The notes: generated by a model from the letters alone, not told the origin. A stretch of DNA of 64,000 bases from Flavisolibacter amylovorans (GCF_039541815.1 NZ_BAABGY010000006.1:1-64000), one strand, 5' to 3'; shown: positions 33,815 through 41,806, counted from the first letter of the stretch. Program-made: numbers and translations.

Positions 33815-35491
33815 ATGGCAAGCAAAAAGTACTCTTTTCTGACAGGCTCTTTATGTCTGTTGGCATCGTACGGTTTCGCGCAAACGACGGGATCCACCAC
33901 AGGGGTGGGTAAGTCCGGCGTTAGCGACTCGACCGTGATCCCCTCGCGCAGGATGCCGCAGCACTCTGAATTCATGGCAGGCACTTACAACTACCCGGCG
34001 AAACCCCGCAACCAGTGGGAGATCGGTATCAAGGGTGGTCTCTTCACGATCAGCGGCGATGTGGCGTCTCTCCCGAGCTTCGGCCTCGGCGCGCACGTCC
34101 GCAAAGCATTCGGCTATCTCTTCTCCGCACGTCTCGAGTACACCTATGGTATCGCTAAAGGCCTCAACTGGAAGCCTGCGTATAACTACAGCAACAACTC
34201 CGCCTGGAGCAACGCCGGCTACCGCCCGGCCAACATCCCCGCCAACCCCGGTGGCGATCTCCCGGTTTACTACAACTACAAGACGAACGTTCAGGACCTC
34301 ATGCTCGAAGGTGTGATCACGCTGAACAACGTACGCTTCCACCGCTCCAAGACCGGCTATGCACTCTATGCCTTCGCCGGTGTGGGTGGCTCGATGTACG
34401 ATGCCAAGGTGAACGCTCTCGACGCCAACGGTAATGCCTACAACTTCAACAGCATCGCCGGTAACACCTGGAAGACCCGCAAGGACACCCGCAAGGCGCT
34501 GAAGAGCATGATGGACAATACCTACGAAACGCCCGCCGAGAACCATGGCCCGCTGCGCCCGAAACTGTTCGGCAACAGCTACATGACCGTTGGTTCCGTT
34601 GGTCTCGGTATTGCCTTCAAGCTGAGCAACCGCTTCAACATTGCCATCGAAGACCGCTTCACGTTCACCAACGACGACCTGTTCGACGGTCAGCGCTGGG
34701 CAGAGCAGGTGCCTGGCGAGCCGGTGCTCACCCAGAACTTCGATGCCTACAACTTCGCTTCGCTGGGTATCAACATGAACCTCGGCTCGAAGTCCACGGA
34801 GCCCCTGTGGTGGATGAACCCGCTGGATTACGCGTACAGCGAGATCCGCAACCCCCGCCTCATGAAGCTGCCGAAGCCGGTACTGCCGGATACGGACGGC
34901 GACGGTGTGACCGACCAGTTTGACCTCGAGCAGACCCCTGCCGGTGCTCCGGTTGACGCCCATGGCGTAAGCCGCGATACCGACGGCGACGGTGTGCCCG
35001 ACTTCCGCGACAAAGAACTCGTTACCCCGACCGTATGCCAGCCGGTGGATGCCGATGGTGTAGGTAAGTGCCCCTGCCCCGATGGTTGCAAGGTGGTTGA
35101 TACCTCCAATACCGCTGGCGCTTGTGCCCGTGCCCTGGGTCAGCTCCCCTCGATCACGTTCTCCGGCGCTTCCCCGGCACTGAGCTCCACTGCCAAGAGC
35201 ATGCTCGCTTCCGTAGCCGCCCGCATCAAGAACAACCCCGGTTGTAAGGTGGTGGTGATCGGCTACTGCCAGAGCACGAAGGCTGAGCAGCAGCGCAGCT
35301 GGGATCGCGTGAACGCCGTGATCAACTACATGGTTGAGCGCGAAGGCGTAGGCGCCGACCGCTTCATCTTCCAGTACGGCCAGGAAGGCGGCGACTGCAA
35401 CACGGTCGACCTGCGTGGCGCTTCTGAAGGTGAGGATGGCCCGACCAACGTTCCGGCTCCGCACCCGAACCTGCAGCGTCGCGGCAACTAA
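33815..35491 (+). CDS. OmpA-family outer-membrane protein with TSP3-type repeats
   Basis: Abundant-type outer-membrane protein of 558 residues. After a signal peptide (ending YGFAQ) comes an N-terminal beta-barrel-like region (about 55-330, WEIGIKGGLFTISGDVASLP). Two calcium-binding thrombospondin-3-like repeats follow (DTDGDGVTDQFD, DTDGDGVPDFRD), then a Cys-rich stretch (CQPVDADGVGKCPCPDGC). The C-terminal domain has the OmpA layout (LSSTAKSMLASVAARIKNNP) but reads GYCQS where OmpA has GHTD, so the peptidoglycan-binding Asp is replaced; the later Arg (SWDRV) remains. Strong promoter and terminator suggest high, monocistronic expression. Confidence 0.9.
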   Translation: MASKKYSFLTGSLCLLASYGFAQTTGSTTGVGKSGVSDSTVIPSRRMPQHSEFMAGTYNYPAKPRNQWEIGIKGGLFTISGDVASLPSFGLGAHVRKAFGYLFSARLEYTYGIAKGLNWKPAYNYSNNSAWSNAGYRPANIPANPGGDLPVYYNYKTNVQDLMLEGVITLNNVRFHRSKTGYALYAFAGVGGSMYDAKVNALDANGNAYNFNSIAGNTWKTRKDTRKALKSMMDNTYETPAENHGPLRPKLFGNSYMTVGSVGLGIAFKLSNRFNIAIEDRFTFTNDDLFDGQRWAEQVPGEPVLTQNFDAYNFASLGINMNLGSKSTEPLWWMNPLDYAYSEIRNPRLMKLPKPVLPDTDGDGVTDQFDLEQTPAGAPVDAHGVSRDTDGDGVPDFRDKELVTPTVCQPVDADGVGKCPCPDGCKVVDTSNTAGACARALGQLPSITFSGASPALSSTAKSMLASVAARIKNNPGCKVVVIGYCQSTKAEQQRSWDRVNAVINYMVEREGVGADRFIFQYGQEGGDCNTVDLRGASEGEDGPTNVPAPHPNLQRRGN

Positions 35492-35520
35492 ACGTGGCTT
35501 GTCTCAAGTCCCTAATACAA

Positions 35521-35550
35521 AACCCTCCCTCGTGGAGGGTTTTTTCTTTT
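35521..35550 (+). terminator. Terminator of the OmpA-type gene
   Basis: AACCCTCC / GGAGGGTT stem followed by TTTTTCTTTT. Confidence 0.88.
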
Positions 35551-35615
35551 GGGAGGGCAACCGGAGATCAAGGAACAAGGAATGATGAATTGAAGAAGGG
35601 GCTAGCGGGGTTATC

Positions 35616-35662
35616 GTTTTTTTACCGCTAAGAAAAGAAAGGGCTAAGGGTGTCGCTAAGGT
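35616..35662. repeat. CCGCTAAGAAAAG element, family D, copy 2
   Basis: T-run, ACCGCTAAGAAAAGAAAG, GGCTAAGGG, CGCTAAGG; nearly the same as 12095-12143. Confidence 0.78.
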
Positions 35663-35786
35663 GACCTGGTTTGATTGCCAGTGCATTTACCAAGTAAATG
35701 GTCGGTTCTCCACAACTGATCCTAGTCGTACAAACCAATCATTCCGGCAACGCTAAATGAAGTAAGCTTGAAAAGGAAGCGACAGC

Positions 35787-35833
35787 CATCCGCGCCTATC
35801 GTATCAGATCCGTGTCATCTGCGTTCTTTCTCG
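35787..35833. repeat. Dispersed intergenic repeat, family E, copy 3
   Basis: CATCCGCGCC, ATCGTATCAGATCCGTGTCA, then TCTGCGTTCTTTCTCG. It is the copy closest in length to 221-269. Confidence 0.75.
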
Positions 35834-35994
35834 CTCATCCCGCGCTTTGTGATAAGCCCAGGGTAAAGAGAGGGGGCACCGCATGCCTCACTTCTGCTTT
35901 TGCATTTTCTATTTCTGCCGCCCGATTTAGTTAAATCTTAACGGCCGCGCTTTCGGCGTATGACGCGGATTTCCGAATATTGGCGCCAACTAAT

Positions 35995-36002
35995 TACCTT
36001 TG
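35995..36002 (+). promoter_or_regulatory. -7 box TACCTTTG for bamD
   Basis: Perfect match only nine bases before the bamD ATG, so the transcript would be almost leaderless if this box is used. Confidence 0.5.
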
Positions 36003-36011
36003 CCCTCCTTT

Positions 36012-36830
36012 ATGCGTTTATTTGCTGCACTCAGCCTTGTCCTGATCCTGACGACCGGATGCGATCCGATCACCAAGATCATGAAGAGCAAGGACCCGGA
36101 ATACAAGCTGCGCAAGGCCGAGGATTACTTCGCCAAGAAGAAGTACAACCACGCCCAGCAGCTCTACGAAGATGTGATGCCCAACTACAAGGGTACCGCC
36201 CGCTTCGAGGACATCTACTACAAGTACGCCTACACTGCCTACCACCTCCGCGACTATATGAACGCCGAGAACCTCTTCAAGACCTACATGGAGGTGTTCC
36301 CGAACAGCGCCCGCGCCGAAGAGATGGATTATATGCGCGCGTTTACCTTCTACAAGCAGTCGCCGAAGGCCGAGCTCGACCAGACCAATACCATCAAGGC
36401 GATGGGCATGATGCAGACCTTCATCAACACCCATCCCGGCTCCACCCGGAATAAGGAAGCCGGCGCCATCGTTGACGCCTGCCGCACGAAGCTCGAGGCA
36501 AAAGACCGCAACGCGGCCAAGCTCTATTTCGACATCGGCCAGTTCCGTGCCTCGGCCGTCGCCTACGAAGCGCTGATGAACAACTACCCGGATTCGGAGC
36601 AAACCGACCTCTACAAGTTCATGTCCATCAAAGCCTATTATGAGTTCGCCCAGATGAGCGTCGACGAGAAGCGGACGGAGCGCTACGGCAAGGTGGTAGA
36701 GTCCTGCCAGGACTTCATGGACCGCTTCCCGCAAAGCGGGTACGCCAAACAGGTGCAACAATTCTTATCTTTGTCTCAAACACAGTTAAAATCAATCGCC
36801 CATGAGCAGCCGTCTAAGACGTCAGCATAG
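36012..36830 (+). CDS. bamD: Outer-membrane assembly lipoprotein BamD
   Basis: Lipoprotein of 272 residues, component of the BAM complex that folds beta-barrel proteins into the outer membrane. Starting at 36012, the signal MRLFAALSLVLILTTGC gives lipobox TTGC (Cys17). The mature part is a row of TPR helices, including KAEDYFAKKKYNHAQQLYED, FEDIYYKYAYTAYHLRDY and FPNSARAEEMDYMRA, as in BamD/ComL. It heads bamD-rpoZ; the rpoZ start lies inside its last 29 bases. Confidence 0.93.
   Translation: MRLFAALSLVLILTTGCDPITKIMKSKDPEYKLRKAEDYFAKKKYNHAQQLYEDVMPNYKGTARFEDIYYKYAYTAYHLRDYMNAENLFKTYMEVFPNSARAEEMDYMRAFTFYKQSPKAELDQTNTIKAMGMMQTFINTHPGSTRNKEAGAIVDACRTKLEAKDRNAAKLYFDIGQFRASAVAYEALMNNYPDSEQTDLYKFMSIKAYYEFAQMSVDEKRTERYGKVVESCQDFMDRFPQSGYAKQVQQFLSLSQTQLKSIAHEQPSKTSA
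36766..36773 (+). promoter_or_regulatory. Internal -7 box TATCTTTG for rpoZ
   Basis: Perfect TAnnTTTG inside the 3' end of bamD, 28 bases before the rpoZ ATG. It would allow rpoZ expression independent of bamD. Confidence 0.5.
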
Positions 36831-37146
36831 TGCCAACCTCCCCGCCAACGTGGAGTCGAAGGACCTGAACGACCTGAAATCCCGTACCGGTAACCTGTAC
36901 GAGTCGATCGCGATCATCGCCAAGCGGGCCAACCAGATCAACATCTCCCTGAAAGAGGAGCTGCACAGCAAGCTCGAGGAGTTCGCCACGCACACCGACA
37001 GCCTGGAGGAAGTGCACGAGAACAAAGAGCAGATCGAGATCTCCCGCGCCTACGAGAAGATGCCGAACCCGGCCCTGCTCGCCACCCAGGAGTTTATGGA
37101 AGACAAGGTCTACCACCGCAAGAACGAGGACGACCTGTTCCGCTAA
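36802..37146 (+). CDS. rpoZ: RNA polymerase omega subunit, Bacteroidota type
   Basis: Protein of 114 residues matching the Bacteroidota omega / Rpb6-like family: LKSRTGNLYESIAIIAKRAN is the conserved core that packs on the beta' subunit, and YEKMPNPALLATQEFMEDKV a later conserved segment. It helps assemble and stabilise RNA polymerase. It overlaps bamD by 29 bases in another frame and is followed by a terminator. Placement between bamD and coaBC is conserved in Bacteroidota. Confidence 0.9.
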   Translation: MSSRLRRQHSANLPANVESKDLNDLKSRTGNLYESIAIIAKRANQINISLKEELHSKLEEFATHTDSLEEVHENKEQIEISRAYEKMPNPALLATQEFMEDKVYHRKNEDDLFR

Positions 37147-37167
37147 GACCCGTTGTCTCTTACTGTA

Positions 37168-37203
37168 TAAAAAGCCATATCGAACCGATATGGCTTTTAC
37201 TTT
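37168..37203 (+). terminator. Terminator of bamD-rpoZ
   Basis: AAAAGCCATATCG / CGATATGGCTTTT, thirteen paired bases, followed by ACTTTACTG. It isolates bamD-rpoZ from coaBC. Confidence 0.85.
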
Positions 37204-37252
37204 ACTGCCGGGCTTTAACGGCCCCTTATTACCCGGTTACCATCCGGGCCCC

Positions 37253-37260
37253 TATCTTTA
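37253..37260 (+). promoter_or_regulatory. -7 box TATCTTTA for coaBC
   Basis: Lies only four bases before the coaBC ATG, which would give a leaderless transcript if used. The preceding terminator means coaBC needs its own promoter. Confidence 0.45.
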
Positions 37261-37264
37261 ACCC

Positions 37265-38452
37265 ATGTCATTGAACGGCAAAAAGATCCTGATCGGCATC
37301 AGCGGCTCCATCGCCGCGTACAAGATCCCCGTACTGGTACGCCTCCTCGTCAAGGAAGGCGCCGAGGTGCGCGTGGTGATGACCGATGCCGCCAAGGACT
37401 TCGTGTCGGAGCTTACGCTCTCCACCCTCAGCAAGGCGCCGGTGCTCAGCAAGCTGTTCGATGAAGGTGCCTGGTCCAACCACGTGATGCTGGGCCGCTG
37501 GGCCGACCTCTTCCTCCTGGCGCCGCTCTCCTGCAATACCCTGAGCAAAATGGCCGCCGGTGCCTGCGACAACCTGCTGCTCGCCACTTATCTCTCCGCT
37601 ACCTGTCCAGTGGCAGTAGCGCCCGCCATGGACGAGGACATGTGGCACCACCCCGCCACCCGCGCCAACCTGGAGCGCCTCCGCGCCTACGGGGTGCAGG
37701 TGCTGCCGGTAGGCCACGGGGAGCTCGCCTCCGGCCTCATCGGGGAGGGACGCATGGCCGAGCCCGAAGCCCTCGTGGCCTGGGCAGCCCGCTTTCTGGA
37801 AAAACGGGGCGAGCTGGCCGGGAAAAAAGCGTTGGTGACGGCCGGTCCCACATACGAAGCGCTGGACCCCGTGCGTTTTATCGGCAACCATTCGAGCGGT
37901 AAGATGGGCTACGCCCTTGCCGGCGAGCTGGCCCGCCGCGGCGCCGAGGTACACCTCGTGTCGGGGCCCGTGTCGCTGCCGGCCGAGCCTGGTGTGCACC
38001 TGGTAAAGGCGCCCACCGCCCGGATGATGTACGAGGCCTGCATGGAGCTGGCCGACTACGACATCGCCGTAATGGCGGCAGCGGTGGCCGATTACACCCC
38101 GGTGGACGTGAGCGCCCAGAAGATCAAGAAGGGCGACGGCGAGCTGACCCTGACGCTGCGCAAGACCGACGACATCCTGGCCGCCCTCGGCGCCCGGAAG
38201 AAGAACGGGCAGCTGCTGGTGGGCTTCGCCCTCGAAACCGAGAACGAGGCCGAGCACGCCCGGCAAAAGCTCGCCCGCAAGGGCGCCGACCTGCTGGTGC
38301 TCAACTCGCTCAACGACGCCGGTGCCGGCTTTGCCGTCGACACCAACAAGGTGACCCTGTTTTATCGCGACGGGCACAGCCGCGACCTGCCGCTGCGCCC
38401 GAAGACCGAAGTGGCCCGTGACATTGTGGATGCTATAACCGAACTGTTCTAA
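37265..38452 (+). CDS. coaBC: Phosphopantothenoylcysteine decarboxylase / phosphopantothenate-cysteine ligase
   Basis: Bifunctional coenzyme A enzyme of 395 residues. The N-terminal CoaC flavoprotein (1-180) shows ILIGISGSIAAYK, the NHVMLGRWAD active-site His region, LLAPLSCNTLSKMAAGACDN for FMN binding, and PAMDEDMW (PxMNxxMW, with Asp for Asn). The C-terminal CoaB ligase (190-395) shows VTAGPTYEALDPVRFIGNHS, KMGYALA and AAAVADY, plus KIKK for substrate binding. It starts a run with DUF4835 and DUF4296 genes that have zero or negative spacing. Confidence 0.97.
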   Translation: MSLNGKKILIGISGSIAAYKIPVLVRLLVKEGAEVRVVMTDAAKDFVSELTLSTLSKAPVLSKLFDEGAWSNHVMLGRWADLFLLAPLSCNTLSKMAAGACDNLLLATYLSATCPVAVAPAMDEDMWHHPATRANLERLRAYGVQVLPVGHGELASGLIGEGRMAEPEALVAWAARFLEKRGELAGKKALVTAGPTYEALDPVRFIGNHSSGKMGYALAGELARRGAEVHLVSGPVSLPAEPGVHLVKAPTARMMYEACMELADYDIAVMAAAVADYTPVDVSAQKIKKGDGELTLTLRKTDDILAALGARKKNGQLLVGFALETENEAEHARQKLARKGADLLVLNSLNDAGAGFAVDTNKVTLFYRDGHSRDLPLRPKTEVARDIVDAITELF

Positions 38453-39364
38453 ATGAAAAAACTACTCCTGATCGCCCTCCTGCTGTGGAGCACCGCCTCC
38501 GGTGCCCAGGAGCTCCAGTCCAAGATCTCCGTGATGGCCGGCCGCGTAAGCACGCAGGTCGACAAGCGGATCTTCAATACGCTCCAGGGCGCGCTCACCA
38601 ACTTCCTCAACAGCCGCAAGTGGACGCAGCTGACCTACCAGCCGCAGGAGCGCATCAAGTGCAACTTCCTCATCACCATCGACCAGGACATGGGCGGCAA
38701 CGTCTTCAAGGCCTCCCTCACCGTGCAGGCCGCGCGCCCAATCTACGGCAGCACCTATGAGTCGCCGTTGCTCAACATCCAGGACAACGACTTCGTGTTC
38801 CGCTACATCGAGTTCCAGCCCATCGAGTTCAACGAGAACCGCGTGCAGGGCACCGACCCGCTGGTGGCCAATATCACCGCCATGCTCGCCTACTACGTGA
38901 ACCTGATCATCGGCCTTGACCAGGACTCGTTCAGCCCGCGGGGCGGCGACGCCTTCTACCAGCGTGCGCAGAACATCGTGAACAGCGCCCCCGAGGGCCG
39001 CGACATTTCCGGCTGGAAGGCCTTCGACGGTGTCCGCAACCGCTTCCGCCTCATACAGAACCTCACCGACACCCGCTTCAACCTGTTCCACGACGCGCTG
39101 TACGCCTACTACCGCACCGGCTTCGACCAGCTGACCGTAGACGAGGACGCGGCCCGCGCGGGCGTGCTGGCGGCCCTGACGAGCCTCGAGAGCCTCAACC
39201 GCGACAACCCCGCCACCATGTATATGCAGGTGTTCTTCCAGGGACGCAGCAACGAGCTCTTCAAGCTGTTCAGCAAAGCGAAGCCCGAACAGAAGACCAA
39301 GGCCCGTGAGCTGCTCACCCGCCTCGACGTGACCAATACCAGTACGTATAAAGACCTCAGATGA
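38453..39364 (+). CDS. DUF4835 family protein (PorD-like, T9SS-associated)
   Basis: Secreted protein of 303 residues with signal MKKLLLIALLLWSTASGAQ. The body matches DUF4835: RIFNTLQGALTNFLNSRKWT, ERIKCNFLITIDQDM, AARPIYGSTYESPLLNIQDN and MLAYYVNLIIGLDQDSFSP. From memory the family is often annotated as type IX secretion protein PorD; two T9SS cargo proteins in this window agree with such a system being present, but a direct role is not proven by sequence. It begins right after the coaBC stop codon and overlaps the next gene by ATGA. Confidence 0.88.
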   Translation: MKKLLLIALLLWSTASGAQELQSKISVMAGRVSTQVDKRIFNTLQGALTNFLNSRKWTQLTYQPQERIKCNFLITIDQDMGGNVFKASLTVQAARPIYGSTYESPLLNIQDNDFVFRYIEFQPIEFNENRVQGTDPLVANITAMLAYYVNLIIGLDQDSFSPRGGDAFYQRAQNIVNSAPEGRDISGWKAFDGVRNRFRLIQNLTDTRFNLFHDALYAYYRTGFDQLTVDEDAARAGVLAALTSLESLNRDNPATMYMQVFFQGRSNELFKLFSKAKPEQKTKARELLTRLDVTNTSTYKDLR

Positions 39365-39729
39365 TCCGTCGCGCCCAGAACCTGTTTCTCTGCTTGCTGC
39401 TATTCGTGGCCGCCTGCGACAGCGAGCCGCGGGTGCCCGATGACATCCTGCCACCCCATCGTATGAAGGCGGTGTTGCGCGACGTGTTCACCGCCGACGA
39501 CTGGGTGCAGTTCCGCCGCGAGACCGATACCACCTACAACCGCGCCGACAGCAGCATTGTGCTGTACCGGAGCATCCTCCTGCGCCACCGGATCTCCGAG
39601 GCCGTATTCAAAAAGAGCTTCCGGTACTACGAAAGCCGGCCCGAGCTGCTGAAAGAAGTGATCGATGCGCTGCAGGCACCCCCGCCGAAGCCGGTGGGCG
39701 ATAACGCGCCTGCGCCGAAGAAGCTGTGA
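39361..39729 (+). CDS. DUF4296 domain lipoprotein
   Basis: Small predicted lipoprotein of 122 residues: LLLFVAACDSE gives lipobox VAAC (Cys19). Then PDDILPPHRMKAVLRDVFTA and a mid-region RHRISEAVFKKSFRYYESRP that matches DUF4296. The C-terminus is Pro/Ala-rich and disordered. The ATGA overlap with the DUF4835 gene shows translational coupling. Function unknown; it may be an envelope accessory protein made with its neighbour. Confidence 0.85.
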   Translation: MIRRAQNLFLCLLLFVAACDSEPRVPDDILPPHRMKAVLRDVFTADDWVQFRRETDTTYNRADSSIVLYRSILLRHRISEAVFKKSFRYYESRPELLKEVIDALQAPPPKPVGDNAPAPKKL

Positions 39730-39734
39730 CCCTT

Positions 39735-39758
39735 CCCCGGCCCTCCCAAAGGGAGGGG
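39735..39758. repeat. CCCTCCC hairpin phrase, family J
   Basis: CCCCGGCCCTCCCAAAGGGA then GGGGG: a CCCTCCC AAA GGGAGGG hairpin just after the DUF4296 stop codon, without a T-run. The rest of the 289-base spacer also has a doubled GATTCACGATTG phrase at about 39947-39973. Confidence 0.65.
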
Positions 39759-39993
39759 GCAGTCAGAGAGCGGGTACACCCGTACCATAAACGTACCGGG
39801 TGCTTTCATCGCCAGAGGCACTGTTCGTTGTGGCCCGCTAATGAATGACAGAACTTTCGGCCCCCTCCATATAGAGGGCTACGGCTGGTCTCATGCCTGC
39901 CGCCTTATGTTTACGAAAGGGAGCCCTCGCATCCACATCGCTTTATTCACGATTGCCGATTCACGATTGACGTTCCCGCCCCTGCGTTTCCCT

Positions 39994-40001
39994 TATTTTT
40001 G
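39994..40001 (+). promoter_or_regulatory. -7 box TATTTTTG for the CoA-transferase genes
   Basis: Perfect TAnnTTTG match 17 bases before the ATG at 40019. A TTG at 39967-39969 is 24 bases upstream, slightly far for a -33 element. Confidence 0.55.
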
Positions 40002-40018
40002 GCGCACATTACTTGCGT

Positions 40019-40717
40019 ATGAACAAGGTTTACGACAACGCGGCCGCGGCGCTGCACGATATCCGCGACGGCGCCACCATCATGCTCGGCGGCTTCGGCC
40101 TCTGTGGCATTCCCGAGAACAGCATCAGCGCCCTGAAAGAAATGGGTGTTACCGGACTCACCTGCATCTCCAACAATGCCGGCGTCGACGACTTCGGTCT
40201 TGGCCTGCTGCTGCAGTCGCGGCAGATCAAAAAGATGATGAGCTCCTACGTGGGCGAGAACGCCGAATTCGAGCGGCAGCTGCTCTCCGGCGAGCTCGAG
40301 GTCGACCTGATCCCGCAGGGCACGCTTGCTACGCGGATCCAGATGGCCGGCATGGGCATCCCGGCCTTCTTCACACCGGCAGGCGTCGGTACCGAGATCG
40401 CCGAGGGCAAGGAAGTACGGGCGTTCAACGGCAAGCAGTACCTCATGGAAGCCGCGCTGGGCGCCGATTTCGCGATCGTGAAGGCCTGGAAGGGCGACCG
40501 CTTCGGCAACCTCGTTTTCCGGAAGACGACCCGCAACTTTTCCACCTCGATGGCCAAGGCAGGCACCATCACCATCGCCGAAGTGGAGGAGCTCGTGGAG
40601 CCCGGTCAACTCGATCCCGACGACATCCATGTAGCCGGCATCTATGTGCACCGCATCTTTCAGGGCACCCAATACGAAAAGCGTATCGAGCGCCGCACCG
40701 TGCAACTCACCAAATAA
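40019..40717 (+). CDS. scoA: 3-oxoacid CoA-transferase subunit A
   Basis: Alpha subunit, 232 residues from the ATG at 40019, of a family I CoA-transferase that moves CoA from succinyl-CoA to acetoacetate or a related oxoacid. Family motifs are GATIMLGGFGLCGIPENSI (the GGFGxxGxP oxyanion/CoA site), CISNNAGVDDFGLG and IPAFFTPAGVGTEIAEGKEV. It opens a two-gene unit with subunit B. The two genes are 83 bases apart and the gap holds dispersed repeats, unlike the tight or overlapping arrangement common for this pair. Confidence 0.95.
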   Translation: MNKVYDNAAAALHDIRDGATIMLGGFGLCGIPENSISALKEMGVTGLTCISNNAGVDDFGLGLLLQSRQIKKMMSSYVGENAEFERQLLSGELEVDLIPQGTLATRIQMAGMGIPAFFTPAGVGTEIAEGKEVRAFNGKQYLMEAALGADFAIVKAWKGDRFGNLVFRKTTRNFSTSMAKAGTITIAEVEELVEPGQLDPDDIHVAGIYVHRIFQGTQYEKRIERRTVQLTK

Positions 40718-40750
40718 TCTCAGATCTGTGATCGCGGATCTGTGATCTAA
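40717..40750. repeat. TCTCAGATCTGTGATC element, family B, copy 2
   Basis: ATCTCAGATCTGTGATC followed by GGATCTGTGATCTA, beginning at the last base of the subunit A stop codon. Confidence 0.8.
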
Positions 40751-40759
40751 GGAGGGAGT

Positions 40760-40793
40760 CCAACCTCCAAAACCTTTCAAAACCTCCAAAACC
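40760..40793. repeat. CAAAACCTT-type simple repeat, family C, copy 2
   Basis: AACCTCCAAAACCTTTCAAA then ACCTCCAAAACC. It directly precedes the GTG start of subunit B. Confidence 0.7.
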
Positions 40794-40800
40794 ATTCTCT

Positions 40801-41457
40801 GTGGCTTTAGACAAATACGGCATCGCCAAACGCATCGCGCAGGAGCTGCGCGATGGCATGTATGTGAACCTGGGCATCGGCATCCCGACACTGGTGGCCA
40901 ACTATGTGCCCGAAGGCATGTTCATTATGCTGCAGTCGGAGAACGGCATGCTCGGCATGGGCGCCTATCCCGAAGAGGCGGCCATCGATGCTGATCTCAT
41001 CAACGCAGGTAAGGAAACCGTCACCATCGTTCCGGGCGGCGCCTTCTTCGACTCGGCCGAAAGCTTCGGCATGATCCGCGCCGGCAAGGTCGATCTCACC
41101 GTGCTGGGTGCGATGGAAGTGGCTGAGAACGGCGACATCGCCAACTGGAAGATACCCGGCAAGATGGTGAAAGGCATGGGCGGCGCCATGGACCTCGTGG
41201 CCTCCGCACGCAACATCATCGTGGCCATGATGCACACGAACCCGAAGGGGGAGAGCAAGCTGCTTCCGCGCTGCACGCTGCCGCTTACCGGCGTGGGCTG
41301 CGTGAAAAAGGTAGTGACCGAGCTCGCTGTGCTCGACGTGACGCCCGACGGCTTCCGCCTCCTGGAGCGCGCACCCGGCGTCAGCGTGGAGGAGATCCGG
41401 CAAAAGACGGCCGGCAAGCTGATCATCGACGGCGACATCCCGGAAATGCAACTCTGA
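40801..41457 (+). CDS. scoB: 3-oxoacid CoA-transferase subunit B
   Basis: Beta subunit of 218 residues. The catalytic Glu that forms the glutamyl-CoA thioester is Glu47 in QSENGMLGMG. IGIPTLVANYVPEG precedes it and LPLTGVGCVKKVVTELAV follows. The start is GTG at 40801 (GTGGCTTTAGAC), giving MALDKYGIAKRIA, the normal family start. With subunit A it makes the active heterodimer or tetramer of ketone-body or branched oxoacid metabolism; the exact acid is not readable. Confidence 0.95.
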   Translation: MALDKYGIAKRIAQELRDGMYVNLGIGIPTLVANYVPEGMFIMLQSENGMLGMGAYPEEAAIDADLINAGKETVTIVPGGAFFDSAESFGMIRAGKVDLTVLGAMEVAENGDIANWKIPGKMVKGMGGAMDLVASARNIIVAMMHTNPKGESKLLPRCTLPLTGVGCVKKVVTELAVLDVTPDGFRLLERAPGVSVEEIRQKTAGKLIIDGDIPEMQL

Positions 41458-41477
41458 TCCGCCAACCGATCCAATAG

Positions 41478-41510
41478 AAAGCCCCGACGTTGCCGTCGGG
41501 GCTTTTTATT
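41478..41510. terminator. Terminator after the CoA-transferase genes
   Basis: AAAGCCCCGAC / GTCGGGGCTTT stem followed by TTATT. It can also serve the convergent small gene ending at 41533. Confidence 0.87.
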
Positions 41511-41532
41511 AGGTCATCGTAGCGGCATACGC

Positions 41533-41784
41533 TCAGCAAAGCGCACACTGCGGGAAGTACAACGACAGGTCTTCGATCACCTGGTCGGCCAGGTCGCGGT
41601 GAAGCTGCGGGCGCAGTTGCCAGCCACCCTCTTTGTAGGCGGCGGTGATGATGGGGGCCGCAACAGCTTCCGTGTATATCTGGGGAACGAGGCGAAGGCC
41701 TGTGCCGTCCGTATAAATACTATAAGCCACCGGGTTGCCGTCCACGAAGAAGACCGTATTCTTCAGGGCGTTTTCTTGTTGCAT
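41533..41784 (-). CDS. Small protein of unknown function
   Basis: An 83-residue protein that I do not recognise. It has no signal peptide. The N-terminal half reads as strands with FFVDGNPVAYSIYTDGTGLR; the C-terminal part is likely helical (HRDLADQVIEDLSLYF) and ends in a CALC pair of Cys. Support for it being real: normal amino-acid composition, a TATTTTTA box 23-30 bases upstream on the same strand, and a shared terminator beyond its 3' end. It could be cytoplasmic and metal- or thiol-related, but nothing proves that. Confidence 0.6.
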   Translation of the reverse strand: MQQENALKNTVFFVDGNPVAYSIYTDGTGLRLVPQIYTEAVAAPIITAAYKEGGWQLRPQLHRDLADQVIEDLSLYFPQCALC

Positions 41785-41806
41785 AATAAGTTAGTGATGA
41801 TGCTGG

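Larger units (their letters stand above)
35492..36011. other. Repeat-bearing intergenic region
   Basis: No gene is supported. It holds a terminator (35521-35550), a family D repeat (35616-35662), a family E repeat (35787-35833) and the bamD promoter. Confidence 0.65.
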
